This document shows positions 8,351-15,084 of a stretch of DNA of 21,175 nucleotides, in pieces. Both the position numbers and the translations under genes were made by a program. Source of the stretch: DAOTTI01 sp034437795 (lineage in GTDB: Bacteria; Chloroflexota; UBA11872; UBA12225); contig DAOTTI010000250.1 of assembly GCA_034437795.1 (NCBI GenBank), positions 1 through 21,175 on the forward strand. The letters run 5' to 3'. The notes under the pieces are model-generated. The model was not told the DNA's origin, ran no database searches, and worked only from the letters and a program-made list of their open reading frames with translations. How positions within the stretch are numbered: position 1 is the stretch's first letter; every line of letters begins with the position of its first letter.

Positions 8351-9166
8351 TCACTCCCCGTCGCGTCCGCCGGGCGGGGCGCCTGCCCCTTGCCCGCCTG
8401 TGCTCGCCCGCGCGCCGAACGGCGCGGCTACACGAGGCCGCGTGCCCTGGACTGCCCAGAGCGGCCAGTGGGTGAGCCACAGCCCCAGGGCGACCAGGAC
8501 GGTCGCCGCCGAGCCCGCCGCACCGGCGGCGCCGGTGCGGGCCAACGTGCCGGTAGCGGCCGCCGCGATGGTCTCCCAGGCCAGGCGAAGGAGGTGCGCC
8601 CCGTTGCTCAGGAGCAGCAGCAGGGCGACGAAGGCCACACCGTAGGCGTACCAGCGGCGCAGCGTAGCCGATGCCCCCTGCTCGCCGGCTGCCTGCCGGT
8701 CGAGCAGCACGACGCGCCGGTGATAGGTCCAGAAGGCCGCGCCGACCAGGAGCGCCGGCAGGGATGAGAGGAGCTGGTCGGTGGTGGGGCGCCCCGCGCC
8801 GGGAATGGCGAACTGGAAGGCCGACTTGAGCAGGCTCTGGGTCGCAATCCCGACGGTCAGGATCATGGCGCCCAGCACGGCGTAGAGGTAGAGGCGGCGC
8901 AGGGCCGCTGCCCGCTCGGCAGCCTCGCGGCCGGCCAGGCGGTTTGTAGCCAGCCAGTGCAGCAGCCAGAAGGGGAGCCCCACTGCGGTCATCGCCCCGT
9001 AGAGTGCCACGTCGCTCCGCAGGCCGGCGCCAGGCAGCACTGGCGTAGCGAGCGTGGCGCTGGCCGCGCGGATTAGGGTGCGCCCCAGCCCACTCAGGCC
9101 GCCGGCTAGGACCAGCAGGCTCACGTAGGCCACCAGATAGAAGTAGACGCGTCGAATGGTGACCAT
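8351..9166 (-). CDS. Multi-pass membrane protein with DUF5671-like repeats
   Basis: This 271-residue protein has three repeated units starting IRRVYFY (4-10), LRRLYLY (89-95) and LRRWYAY (169-175), spaced 80-85 residues apart. Each opens a hydrophobic helix, and the set makes about six or seven membrane spans. It shares LPFWLLHW (64-71), LWLTHW (229-234) and YHRR (149-152) with its downstream neighbour, so the pair looks like an old duplication. It lacks the neighbour's soluble C-terminal module and instead ends in a Gly/Ala-rich tail. The ATG at 9166 has AGGG 7 nt upstream. It is the middle gene of a probable three-gene operon read from 9914 to 7145. No specific function is supported. Confidence 0.85.
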   Translation of the reverse strand: MVTIRRVYFYLVAYVSLLVLAGGLSGLGRTLIRAASATLATPVLPGAGLRSDVALYGAMTAVGLPFWLLHWLATNRLAGREAAERAAALRRLYLYAVLGAMILTVGIATQSLLKSAFQFAIPGAGRPTTDQLLSSLPALLVGAAFWTYHRRVVLLDRQAAGEQGASATLRRWYAYGVAFVALLLLLSNGAHLLRLAWETIAAAATGTLARTGAAGAAGSAATVLVALGLWLTHWPLWAVQGTRPRVAAPFGARASTGGQGAGAPPGGRDGE

Positions 9167-9239
9167 GCCTCAACCCTGGACGTGCGCGTGCCTTCCAGAG
9201 GCTTCCCGCCGGCCGTTGCGGCACGGAGGGGATGAGCCG

Positions 9240-9914
9240 TCATTCACGAGGGGAGCCCTCACTTTCGGCAGGAAGGGTTTGCCAGGCGCGCACGAGCCGG
9301 ACCGGCGCGCTGCCTGAGGCGGCCTGGGGAGAGGGTGGCGGCGTCGCGGTCGGTGGAGCGGCGGCCGGCGTGGCGATAGGCGCCGCGAGGGTCGGCGTGG
9401 GCGCAGGCGGCGTCGGCGCCACGACGGTGACCTGCACGGTGACCGGCGGGAGCGGGGGGGCGGCCCGTTCCAGCAGATACGGCTCCGGGGGGACGGTAAT
9501 CCGCCACTCGCCCCCTTCCCGCTCCAGTCGCGCCACCGACCGGCTGGTATAGACGGACGAGCCAAAGGGCCCACCGCTGCTTTCGTAGGTATGGCCCAGC
9601 TCGACGCGGGCCGTGTTGCCCTCGATCACTACCTCCTCGATGGTAATGCGGGCCGTCTGCGGTCCGGACTTGATTGCGGTGGCGCGCTGAATGAAGGTCT
9701 CGCGGCTGACGCCGCGGCGCGCCGACTCGGCCAGCAGGTCCCACGCTCGCTCGGGGCGGCCCGTCTCCAGCGCCTCGACGTAGGCGCGCACCACGCCGTC
9801 GGGGCGCGAGAGGTCAGGAGGCGGTGCCGTACGCTGGAGCACGATCACGCTGATCAGCGCGGCTGCGACCAGGGCGGCCGCGCCGGCGGCGATGCCCCAG
9901 GTAAAGCGGTCCAT
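9240..9914 (-). CDS. Membrane-anchored NTF2-like protein, function unknown
   Basis: The 224 residues start with one membrane helix (about 7-27). An alpha/beta domain at about 37-147 follows, with the look of an NTF2-like or DUF4878-type lipoprotein fold: VVRAYVEALETGRPERAWDLL, then a strand-rich half ending GGEWRITVPPEPY. A Pro/Thr/Ala-rich stretch (about 165-205) and a short charged end follow. Such proteins usually sit outside the membrane; their ligands vary. The ATG at 9914 is preferred to a TTG at 9923. No Shine-Dalgarno is visible, but TATCAT lies 8 nt before the ATG, so a leaderless start is possible. It is first in the minus-strand cluster with two DUF5671-like genes and is divergent from the solute-binding protein. 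Confidence 0.75.
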   Translation of the reverse strand: MDRFTWGIAAGAAALVAAALISVIVLQRTAPPPDLSRPDGVVRAYVEALETGRPERAWDLLAESARRGVSRETFIQRATAIKSGPQTARITIEEVVIEGNTARVELGHTYESSGGPFGSSVYTSRSVARLEREGGEWRITVPPEPYLLERAAPPLPPVTVQVTVVAPTPPAPTPTLAAPIATPAAAPPTATPPPSPQAASGSAPVRLVRAWQTLPAESEGSPRE

Positions 9915-9922
9915 CTGCCGCA

Positions 9923-9928
9923 ATGATA
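9923..9928 (-). promoter_or_regulatory. Putative -10 hexamer of the NTF2-like gene (leaderless type)
   Basis: TATCAT on the minus strand lies 8 nt before the ATG at 9914. It fits TANNNT and the spacing seen at other genes here that lack a ribosome-binding site. No clear -35 box is seen. Confidence 0.3.
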
Positions 9929-9961
9929 GCTGTAACCGGCTTCGCCGCTGCCCCGTGCCGG

Positions 9962-9990
9962 TTGACAGCGTGGCGCGCAGGGAGTAGGGT
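9962..9990 (+). promoter_or_regulatory. Sigma-70-type promoter of the solute-binding protein gene
   Basis: TTGACA (9962-9967) and TAGGGT (9985-9990) are separated by exactly 17 bp. The first box is a full match to the -35 consensus. Transcription would start near 9997, but AAGGAGG of the ribosome-binding site begins at 9999, so the leader would be very short. Confidence 0.55.
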
Positions 9991-10012
9991 GAGCACCGAA
10001 GGAGGACCGGCG

Positions 10013-11326
10013 ATGGTAATGACCAGTGGCATGGCAGGTCGGTTAACGCGGCGCCGTGTGGGCGCCGGCGCCGCGGTGGGAGTAGCGTGCCTGGCAGCCG
10101 CCTGCGGCCCTGCCCCAGGCGGCGGGACGGATGTGGCCAGATCCCGACAGCCGGTCACGTTGCGGGTGAACTATCGAACCGAGCGGTACCTGCCCGAGCG
10201 CTTCAAGCAGTTCAGCCAGCAGTACCCGCACATCACGGTGGAAGGCATTCCCGACTCAGGCTACGAAAAGCTGATCGCCATGGTGGCGGCGGGAGACCTG
10301 GGGGATATCGCCTGGGCCAGCACGGGCGTAGGCAGCTTCTTCGAGCTGGCGGCGCAGGGCCACTTCATGGACCTGGGGCCGATCGTGGCAGCGGACAAGT
10401 ACGACTTGAGACAGCATTACCCGCGGGCCATCGAGACGGCGAAGATGGTCGATGGGAGGCTGTTCGGGATGCCGAACCTGATGCACCCCAGCCACATCGG
10501 CCTCTTCTACAACGTGACGCTGCTGGAGAGCGCTGGCGTGAAGCCGCCGACGCTGACCTCCACGTACGACGACCTGGTGGACATCGCCCGGCGCGTGATG
10601 GCGGCGAAGCCGGGCACCTGGGGGCTGCTCACTGAAACAGCGTATCCCGCCCTGCTATGCTTCATCCGCTCGTTCGGCGGCGAGATGCTGGATCCCCCGT
10701 TTCTGGGGAAGCGGCCGGCGATTGACCGAGGTCCGGCCAAGCAGGCCCTGCAGTGGCTCTACGACCTGCGCCACAAGCATCGCGTGCACCCCCTGCCGGC
10801 GGACCGCGTGGACTTCAACAACGGGGACATCGCCATGATGACGACCGGCATGTGGGGCGCAACGCGCGCGAGCCAGGTGGCCGACCGGTTCAAGATGGAC
10901 GCCGTGCTCATCCCCAAGGGTCCGGGCGGGCAGCGGGGCTCGCAAGGGCACGTCGACATGTGGGGGATGTACGCCAGGACCAAGCACAAGGACGCCGCCT
11001 GGCTGCTGATGAAGTTCTTTGTCAGCAAGGAGCAAGGGCTGGCCATGATGCCCGAGCACAACATCCCCGGCGCGCGCCCCGACTCCTGGGCGGAGGTGGC
11101 CAAGGAGGACCGGCCCATGTTCAAGGTCTTTAAGGACTTCATGGATAATCCCGGCCCCGGCCCGCTGGCGCTGCCGTGGAACCTCAAGATGCTCGACTTC
11201 CAGAACGTGACGCAGAAGGCGCTCGAGCCACTGTGGAGTGGCCAGATGAGCGTCGACGCTGGAGTAGCGGCGGCCCTGGGGCCGATGCAGCAGCAGCTCG
11301 ACCTCCCCAGGGCCAGCGGCAGGTAG
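10013..11326 (+). CDS. ABC transporter extracellular solute-binding protein (family 1), lipoprotein
   Basis: A 437-residue substrate-capture subunit of the kind that feeds sugar ABC importers. The N-terminus has RRR at 13-15 followed by a hydrophobic segment ending LAAAC, so Cys31 is the likely lipidated residue; the TRRR context suggests Tat-type export. The mature fold shows family 1 features: FKQFSQQYPHITVEG, VAAGDLGDIAWAS, GRLFGMPN, GLFYNVTLLESAGV and FNNGDIAMMTTGMWG, with KHKDAAWLLMKFF near the end. The start is fixed by AAGGAGG 7 nt before the ATG and by a TTGACA/TAGGGT promoter. No permease or ATPase gene is adjacent; the next gene is NurA-like. The ligand cannot be read from sequence. 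Sugar or sugar-derivative binding is typical of the family. Confidence 0.9.
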   Translation: MVMTSGMAGRLTRRRVGAGAAVGVACLAAACGPAPGGGTDVARSRQPVTLRVNYRTERYLPERFKQFSQQYPHITVEGIPDSGYEKLIAMVAAGDLGDIAWASTGVGSFFELAAQGHFMDLGPIVAADKYDLRQHYPRAIETAKMVDGRLFGMPNLMHPSHIGLFYNVTLLESAGVKPPTLTSTYDDLVDIARRVMAAKPGTWGLLTETAYPALLCFIRSFGGEMLDPPFLGKRPAIDRGPAKQALQWLYDLRHKHRVHPLPADRVDFNNGDIAMMTTGMWGATRASQVADRFKMDAVLIPKGPGGQRGSQGHVDMWGMYARTKHKDAAWLLMKFFVSKEQGLAMMPEHNIPGARPDSWAEVAKEDRPMFKVFKDFMDNPGPGPLALPWNLKMLDFQNVTQKALEPLWSGQMSVDAGVAAALGPMQQQLDLPRASGR

Positions 11327-11396
11327 GCCGCCGTGACCACCAGCCTGGATCCCTCTCAAGCGGCGCCGTCCCCGCCACCCGCTGCGCGGGCCCCCG

Positions 11397-11413
11397 CTCT
11401 CCCACCGGGAGAG
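11397..11413. terminator. Hairpin after the solute-binding protein gene
   Basis: CTCTCCC and GGGAGAG form a 7-bp stem with loop ACC, 70 bp beyond the stop codon. It is a member of the dispersed hairpin family. It lacks a T-tract, so a terminator role is tentative. Confidence 0.35.
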
Positions 11414-11460
11414 GGAACGCCTCGCTGGCCGTGACGGCGGCGCCCTGGCGGTCGGCGGCA

Positions 11461-11490
11461 TTGCGCTGGCGCGGCCGCCACGCCTATACT
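11461..11490 (+). promoter_or_regulatory. Putative promoter of the NurA-like gene
   Basis: TTGCGC (11461-11466) and TATACT (11485-11490) are 18 bp apart and would give a leader of about 33 nt before the ATG at 11530. Confidence 0.4.
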
Positions 11491-11529
11491 GGCCGCAGAT
11501 AGAACTTTCGTCCTACCTGTGAGCACGCT

Positions 11530-12720
11530 ATGCCCTTACTCGCACCGGTATTGGAAGCGGCGCGGACCAGAAAGGAGACGATGCGCCGGGCGCTGCAGCC
11601 GGCGCAGCTCGCGGCGTGGCGGTCGGTCTTTCTGGCACGGTGGTGGCTGCCATTGCCGGTGGCGCCCGGCCAGCCGCGGCGCCCACCGGAGCGCCACGTG
11701 CACGTGGCCGTGGACGGCACGAGCCACTCCATCGAGCTGAGCACCGGTGCCCACTTCGTGCTGGCCGCGGCCGCCGCGATCGGCCCCGAGCCCGTAGGCC
11801 AACGAACGGCGGCCGACATGGAGGTGATCCCCGCCCGCTATGAGGAGGCGGACGCCGCCACGGCCCGCGACCTGATGATGCAGCTGCTGGAGACGGCGAT
11901 CGCCAACCAGGCGGGCGCACTGCTGGCGGAGGAAGGGCGCAGCGCCGAAGCTATTCTCTGGCTCGATGGCTCGCTCCATAGCAGCCTGGTGCATCTGGCC
12001 GGCGCGCCGGGCCCGCTGTTCGAGGACCGCGCCGTGGCCGGCGATGGCCGGCAGCGCACTCGCTGGGCGCTGAACGTCGAGCGGGCCACCAACCTGCTTC
12101 GGTTCAAGGCCAACCTGTTCGAGATTGCGCAGCGCACGGGGTTGTGGCTGGTGGCCGTCGCCAAGACGCAGCGGGCGGGGTTCCTCTTTGACGCCCTGGC
12201 CGCCACGCCGGAAGGCCAGACGCAGGCGCGCGCCGAGCGGATGGCCGACGGCGAGCTGCTGGCGGCGGCGCCGGCCGGCTGGAGCTGGCCGGTGATCCTC
12301 GATGCGGGGACCCTGCCAGCGGTGCCTCAGGCGGTCGCCGAATGGCTGGGGAGCGCCCCCGCCATCGTCTCGTGCTACGTGCGGCCGCACTTGGCCGATC
12401 TCCCCCTGCGCATTGACGTGCCTGCCGGCCTGCTCGGCCTGCAAGACCGGCTGCTGCCGGCCGGGGCTGGCCAGAACGGGCCGCCGGAGCCGCGCTGGGC
12501 GCCCGATCCCGACCTGATGCGACCGGTCGTCGAGGCGGTGCTTACTTCCTACGGGGGGGTGCACGCCTACAACGCGCCGCTGTACGCCGTGGACCGGCTG
12601 GTACGGCTCTCCCGCCACGAGCTCGAGACGCGCTACCTGCCCATCTGCGCGCGGATCATCGGCGTGGAGCCCAGCGTTCTTTCGGTCGACCGCGGCCGGC
12701 GCCGCTTTCTCATCTCCTGA
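11530..12720 (+). CDS. NurA domain-containing nuclease-like protein
   Basis: The 396 residues match the NurA pattern, a manganese-dependent 5'-3' nuclease of DNA end processing that normally works with the HerA helicase. Landmarks are AVDGTS with Asp62, a helix MMQLLETAI with Glu121, ILWLDGSL with Asp146, LLRFKANLFEIAQRTGLWLVAVAKTQ (190-214), and the C-terminal YNAPLYAVDRLVRLSRHELE (347-366) with Asp355. These agree with the acidic metal-binding residues and the C-terminal motif of the family, though the overall match is by eye. The ATG at 11530 preserves an N-terminal helix. An internal ATG at 11581 has AAGGAG closely upstream and is an alternative. No herA lies in the window, so whether it acts in recombination repair is inference. 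Confidence 0.72.
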   Translation: MPLLAPVLEAARTRKETMRRALQPAQLAAWRSVFLARWWLPLPVAPGQPRRPPERHVHVAVDGTSHSIELSTGAHFVLAAAAAIGPEPVGQRTAADMEVIPARYEEADAATARDLMMQLLETAIANQAGALLAEEGRSAEAILWLDGSLHSSLVHLAGAPGPLFEDRAVAGDGRQRTRWALNVERATNLLRFKANLFEIAQRTGLWLVAVAKTQRAGFLFDALAATPEGQTQARAERMADGELLAAAPAGWSWPVILDAGTLPAVPQAVAEWLGSAPAIVSCYVRPHLADLPLRIDVPAGLLGLQDRLLPAGAGQNGPPEPRWAPDPDLMRPVVEAVLTSYGGVHAYNAPLYAVDRLVRLSRHELETRYLPICARIIGVEPSVLSVDRGRRRFLIS

Positions 12721-12769
12721 CCGTTTCTGATCCCCGCTCCCAGCCAGCCCTCCAGTCGGCGCCCTCACC

Positions 12770-12813
12770 ACCTGACCGCCACTTGACCACCACTTGACCA
12801 CCATCTGATCACC
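12770..12813. repeat. Four 11-bp direct repeats upstream of the MFS gene
   Basis: ACCTGACCGCC, ACTTGACCACC, ACTTGACCACC and ATCTGATCACC follow each other without a gap (12770, 12781, 12792, 12803). The two middle copies are identical. The period is close to one turn of the DNA helix, and the array sits 24-67 bp before the MFS start codon, where a regulator could bind. Confidence 0.8.
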
Positions 12814-12821
12814 ACCTCCCG

Positions 12822-12827
12822 TACACT
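12822..12827 (+). promoter_or_regulatory. Putative -10 hexamer of the MFS gene (leaderless type)
   Basis: TACACT lies 9 nt before the TTG start of the MFS gene. The gene has no ribosome-binding site. No -35 box is found at normal spacing. Confidence 0.35.
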
Positions 12828-12836
12828 CCAACCAGC

Positions 12837-14102
12837 TTGGCCAGCCTCTACGCGCTCTGGGCGTGGCTCTTCGCCGCCCTCGGCCTCTCGTGGGCCGTGG
12901 TGGGCCCGGCCCTGCCGGCCTTGCGGGCGGAGTTCGAGGTGCCGCTGGCTGCGTCCGGCCTGCTCTTCGTGTGCTACTCCGCCGGCTACCTCGCCGGGGT
13001 CCTAGCCGCCGGCGCGCTGGCCGACGCGCGAGGGCGCCGGCCGGTGACCGCGGCCGGGGTAGTCGGACTGGCCGCCGGCATGGCGCTGGGGGCCGTGGCG
13101 CCGAACTGGCCGCTCCTGCTGGGCGCCATGGTCGTCGCCGGCTGGGGCTTCGCCTTCATCGATGTCGGGCTGAATGCGGCCATCGGCGATGCTATGCCGG
13201 AGGCGGGGAGACGGGCGGCGGCGATGAACCTGCTGCACGCCGCCTTTCCCGTCGGGACGCTGCTTGCGCCGGCCGGCCTGGCCCTCTCCCTGCAACTCGG
13301 GTTGGGCTGGCGAGCGGCGTTCCTGGCTACCGGTGTGACCACGGGAGCCGCGCTGCTGGGGTTCTGGAGGAGCACCGGCTGGCCGCGGGTCGCGCCGCCC
13401 GCCGGCCAGGAAGCAGGGGGCGAGCTCCCTGACGCGCTAGGGGAAGGCGGGGGGCCGGCGACGCAGGCGGCTCCCGCAGGGCGGAGCAGGGACCGGGGTC
13501 TGCTGCGTCTCCTGCGCCTGCTCCGCGAGCCCGGCCTGCGCCGGCTGGCGCTGATCCAGGGCCTCTACGTCGGGGTAGAGGCGGCGCTGGCCGGGTGGCT
13601 GGCCACGTACCTGGTGGAGCAGTTCGGGACGGACCCGGCCGCCGGCGCCCTGGCCACCTCGGCGTACTGGGCCGGTTTTCTCGCCGGCCGGCCGGTGATC
13701 GCCTACCTCACCCACCGCTACGGCCCGCAGCGCGTGCTGTCCCATCTGTTCGTGGCCGCCATCGCCGCCGCGGTGGCGGGCGTGTGGGCGCCGGGGCCAT
13801 TCGTCGCCGCGGGGGCCTTCGCGCTCACCGGTCTGGCCATCTCCGGCGTCTTTCCAACGGCGATGGCCCTGGCGCTAGAGGGCCGGCGCGACGACGCGGG
13901 GGCGGTAGCAGGGCTGATCATGGCGGCCGCGGCCCTGGGCGGCCTGACGTGGCCGTGGCTGGTGGGCGGGGTAGCGCAGGCTGCTGGCGCGCGGCCGGCC
14001 ATGGCCACCGCCAGCGCGCCCCTGGTAGCGATGCTGGCCCTCTCCCTCTGGCCAAGCCGGAGCGTTCCGGCGATGGCCGGCCGCGCGCCGCAGTCGGCGT
14101 AA
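12837..14102 (+). CDS. Major facilitator superfamily transporter
   Basis: A 421-residue, roughly 12-helix secondary carrier of the inner membrane. The MFS motif A, GALADARGRRP, is at 59-69 between helices 2 and 3, after a first helix and PALPALRAEFEVP. AFIDVGLNAAIGDAMPEAGRRAAAMNLLHAAFPVGTLLAP resembles the FucP/YbjJ group of sugar and related carriers, as does FPTAMALALEGRRDDAGAVAGLI near the end. A long Gly/Pro-rich cytoplasmic loop (about 182-215) joins the two halves. The start is a TTG: an in-frame TGA at 12795 and the lack of ATG or GTG before the first helix leave no better choice. No Shine-Dalgarno is present; TACACT sits 9 nt upstream. Substrate unknown. The direct repeats just upstream may be an operator. 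Confidence 0.85.
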   Translation: MASLYALWAWLFAALGLSWAVVGPALPALRAEFEVPLAASGLLFVCYSAGYLAGVLAAGALADARGRRPVTAAGVVGLAAGMALGAVAPNWPLLLGAMVVAGWGFAFIDVGLNAAIGDAMPEAGRRAAAMNLLHAAFPVGTLLAPAGLALSLQLGLGWRAAFLATGVTTGAALLGFWRSTGWPRVAPPAGQEAGGELPDALGEGGGPATQAAPAGRSRDRGLLRLLRLLREPGLRRLALIQGLYVGVEAALAGWLATYLVEQFGTDPAAGALATSAYWAGFLAGRPVIAYLTHRYGPQRVLSHLFVAAIAAAVAGVWAPGPFVAAGAFALTGLAISGVFPTAMALALEGRRDDAGAVAGLIMAAAALGGLTWPWLVGGVAQAAGARPAMATASAPLVAMLALSLWPSRSVPAMAGRAPQSA

Positions 14103-14366
14103 GCGCCGGCATCGCCGGTGCACGCTTCCTGCGTTCTAGCCTGGGGTCTTCATAGCCAGCGAGGGGTCCCTTCTCCCCTTGGGAGAGCGGGGGCCCGCGC
14201 AGCGGGCGGCGGGGAGGGCTCCGCTCGTGAACCAGCAAGGCTAGCGCCGGGCGGTCGCCGGTGGCGCGTCGGCCGCCGGGGCGCACGCCGGCCGCGCGGA
14301 CCAATCGTGACGGGGTGTGGGCAGCCGCTCCGAACGGCGCTAAGCCACGGCCCCCATTCCTCCTCG

Positions 14367-14402
14367 TGTCTCCGCGTCCCCGCGTCTCCGCGTCCCCGCG
14401 TC
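14367..14402. repeat. 8-bp alternating tandem repeat
   Basis: GTGTCTCC, GCGTCCCC, GCGTCTCC and GCGTCCCC are joined head to tail and followed by a partial copy GCGTC. It is a two-phase simple repeat (16-bp super-unit) in the gap between the MFS and HMA genes. Confidence 0.65.
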
Positions 14403-14445
14403 GAAGTGGGGGGCGAAGGGAGACCGCTGGGAGGCGGTCGTCCGC

Positions 14446-14451
14446 TATCCT
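14446..14451 (+). promoter_or_regulatory. Putative -10 hexamer of the HMA-like gene (leaderless type)
   Basis: TATCCT lies 7 nt before the GTG at 14459, and no Shine-Dalgarno is present, so transcript and reading frame may start together. Confidence 0.3.
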
Positions 14452-14458
14452 CTGAGCC

Positions 14459-14716
14459 GTGAGTCCCCACCAACCTGAGACGAGAGCCGTGACCTGGCGC
14501 GTGCCTGCGCTGATCGAGCGGCCTGCCGTGGGCACGTCCTGCTGCGCCTCTACCGCGGAGGCGGTCGTGACACAGGAGCTGAGCATGCTTCCCGGCGTCG
14601 AGGACGTGGTCGTGGATGGCGCGGCCGGCATGGTGCGGATCACGTACCGGTCAGGCGGCGTGGCTGAATGGGAGCTGGCCGCGGCCTTGACGGAGATCGG
14701 CTACCCGCCGGAATAA
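14459..14716 (+). CDS. Small HMA-fold (heavy-metal-associated-like) protein
   Basis: An 85-residue protein whose last 65 residues align with the copper-chaperone (HMA) fold: VPALIERPAVGTSCCAS, a helix ending LSMLPGVEDVVVDGAAGMVRITY, and a final ELAAALTEIGYPPE. In the family the metal is held by CxxC. Here the first Cys is Cys28, the next residue is also Cys (29), and the position of the second ligand is Ser31. Classical two-Cys binding is therefore in doubt, though a vicinal Cys pair could bind metal or form a disulfide. The GTG at 14459 has a TATCCT hexamer 7 nt upstream. A GTG at 14489 (before TWRVPAL) would give a shorter, equally complete domain. No metal-transport ATPase or regulator is adjacent. 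Confidence 0.7.
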   Translation: MSPHQPETRAVTWRVPALIERPAVGTSCCASTAEAVVTQELSMLPGVEDVVVDGAAGMVRITYRSGGVAEWELAAALTEIGYPPE

Positions 14717-14941
14717 GACCCTGCCACCTGGAACCAGGAAGCTCGGGCGGCAGCGAACCACGCTTGGTCATGAGGGCAGCCTTCACCCTAACCCTCCCCC
14801 AAACGGAGAGGGACCTGAGCACCGCCCATCGCTAATCCGGGCTGGCCCCGCTTCTTCAGCAATGAAGCCTTCTTGCGCGCGTCTCGGAACGTGCACGAGC
14901 GGCCCCTGCCGGCGCGGGGCAAAGGCGAAGCCCTGCCCCCG

Positions 14942-14947
14942 TATAAT
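14942..14947 (+). promoter_or_regulatory. Perfect -10 box upstream of the enolase-superfamily gene
   Basis: TATAAT is rare by chance in such GC-rich DNA. It would place the transcript start near 14954, giving a leader of about 130 nt. No good -35 hexamer is found 16-18 bp upstream (GCAAAG at best). Confidence 0.45.
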
Positions 14948-15024
14948 CGCGTCCCGGCGCAACGCCCGTGGATGCTGGCTGGGCAGCGAACGGCGCCCCT
15001 GGAGTGGCCAGGGAGATGGCAGGA

Positions 15025-15040
15025 GCCGGCCGCGGCCGGC
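15025..15040. repeat. Perfect 16-bp palindrome in the leader
   Basis: GCCGGCCG followed by CGGCCGGC, 45 bp before the ATG of the enolase-superfamily gene. It could be an operator or an RNA stem. In GC-rich DNA some palindromes of this kind arise by chance. Confidence 0.5.
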
Positions 15041-15084
15041 CTGGATGGGCTCACGGCGCAGCAGACCGCGCTCCTGGAGAAGCC

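Larger units (their letters stand above)
14103..14458. other. Intergenic region with dispersed and simple repeats
   Basis: No gene is seen in these 356 bp. A hairpin TCTCCC/GGGAGA with loop CTT lies at 14172-14186. A GC-rich simple repeat lies at 14367-14402. Small open frames on both strands have neither a recognisable product nor a ribosome-binding site. Confidence 0.5.
14717..15084. other. Leader region of the first enolase-superfamily gene
   Basis: No gene is seen in these 368 bp. A dispersed-family repeat in opposite orientation (CCCTAACCCTCCCCC with GGAGAGGG) lies near 14786-14812. A perfect TATAAT is at 14942 and a perfect 16-bp palindrome at 15025-15040. An open frame continuous with the downstream gene runs from 14968, but the ribosome-binding site supports the ATG at 15085. 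Confidence 0.5.

Noticed and set aside
12770..12813. CRISPR-like array
   Set aside because: The four 11-bp units are contiguous with no spacers, and no cas gene is present.
12797..12836. MFS start further upstream than the TTG
   Set aside because: An in-frame TGA at 12795 and no ATG or GTG after it leave the TTG at 12837 as the only sensible start.
14968..15084. 39-residue N-terminal extension of the first enolase-superfamily protein
   Set aside because: The family starts at MRIADVEV, and GGAG lies at the right distance before that ATG. The extension is low-complexity.
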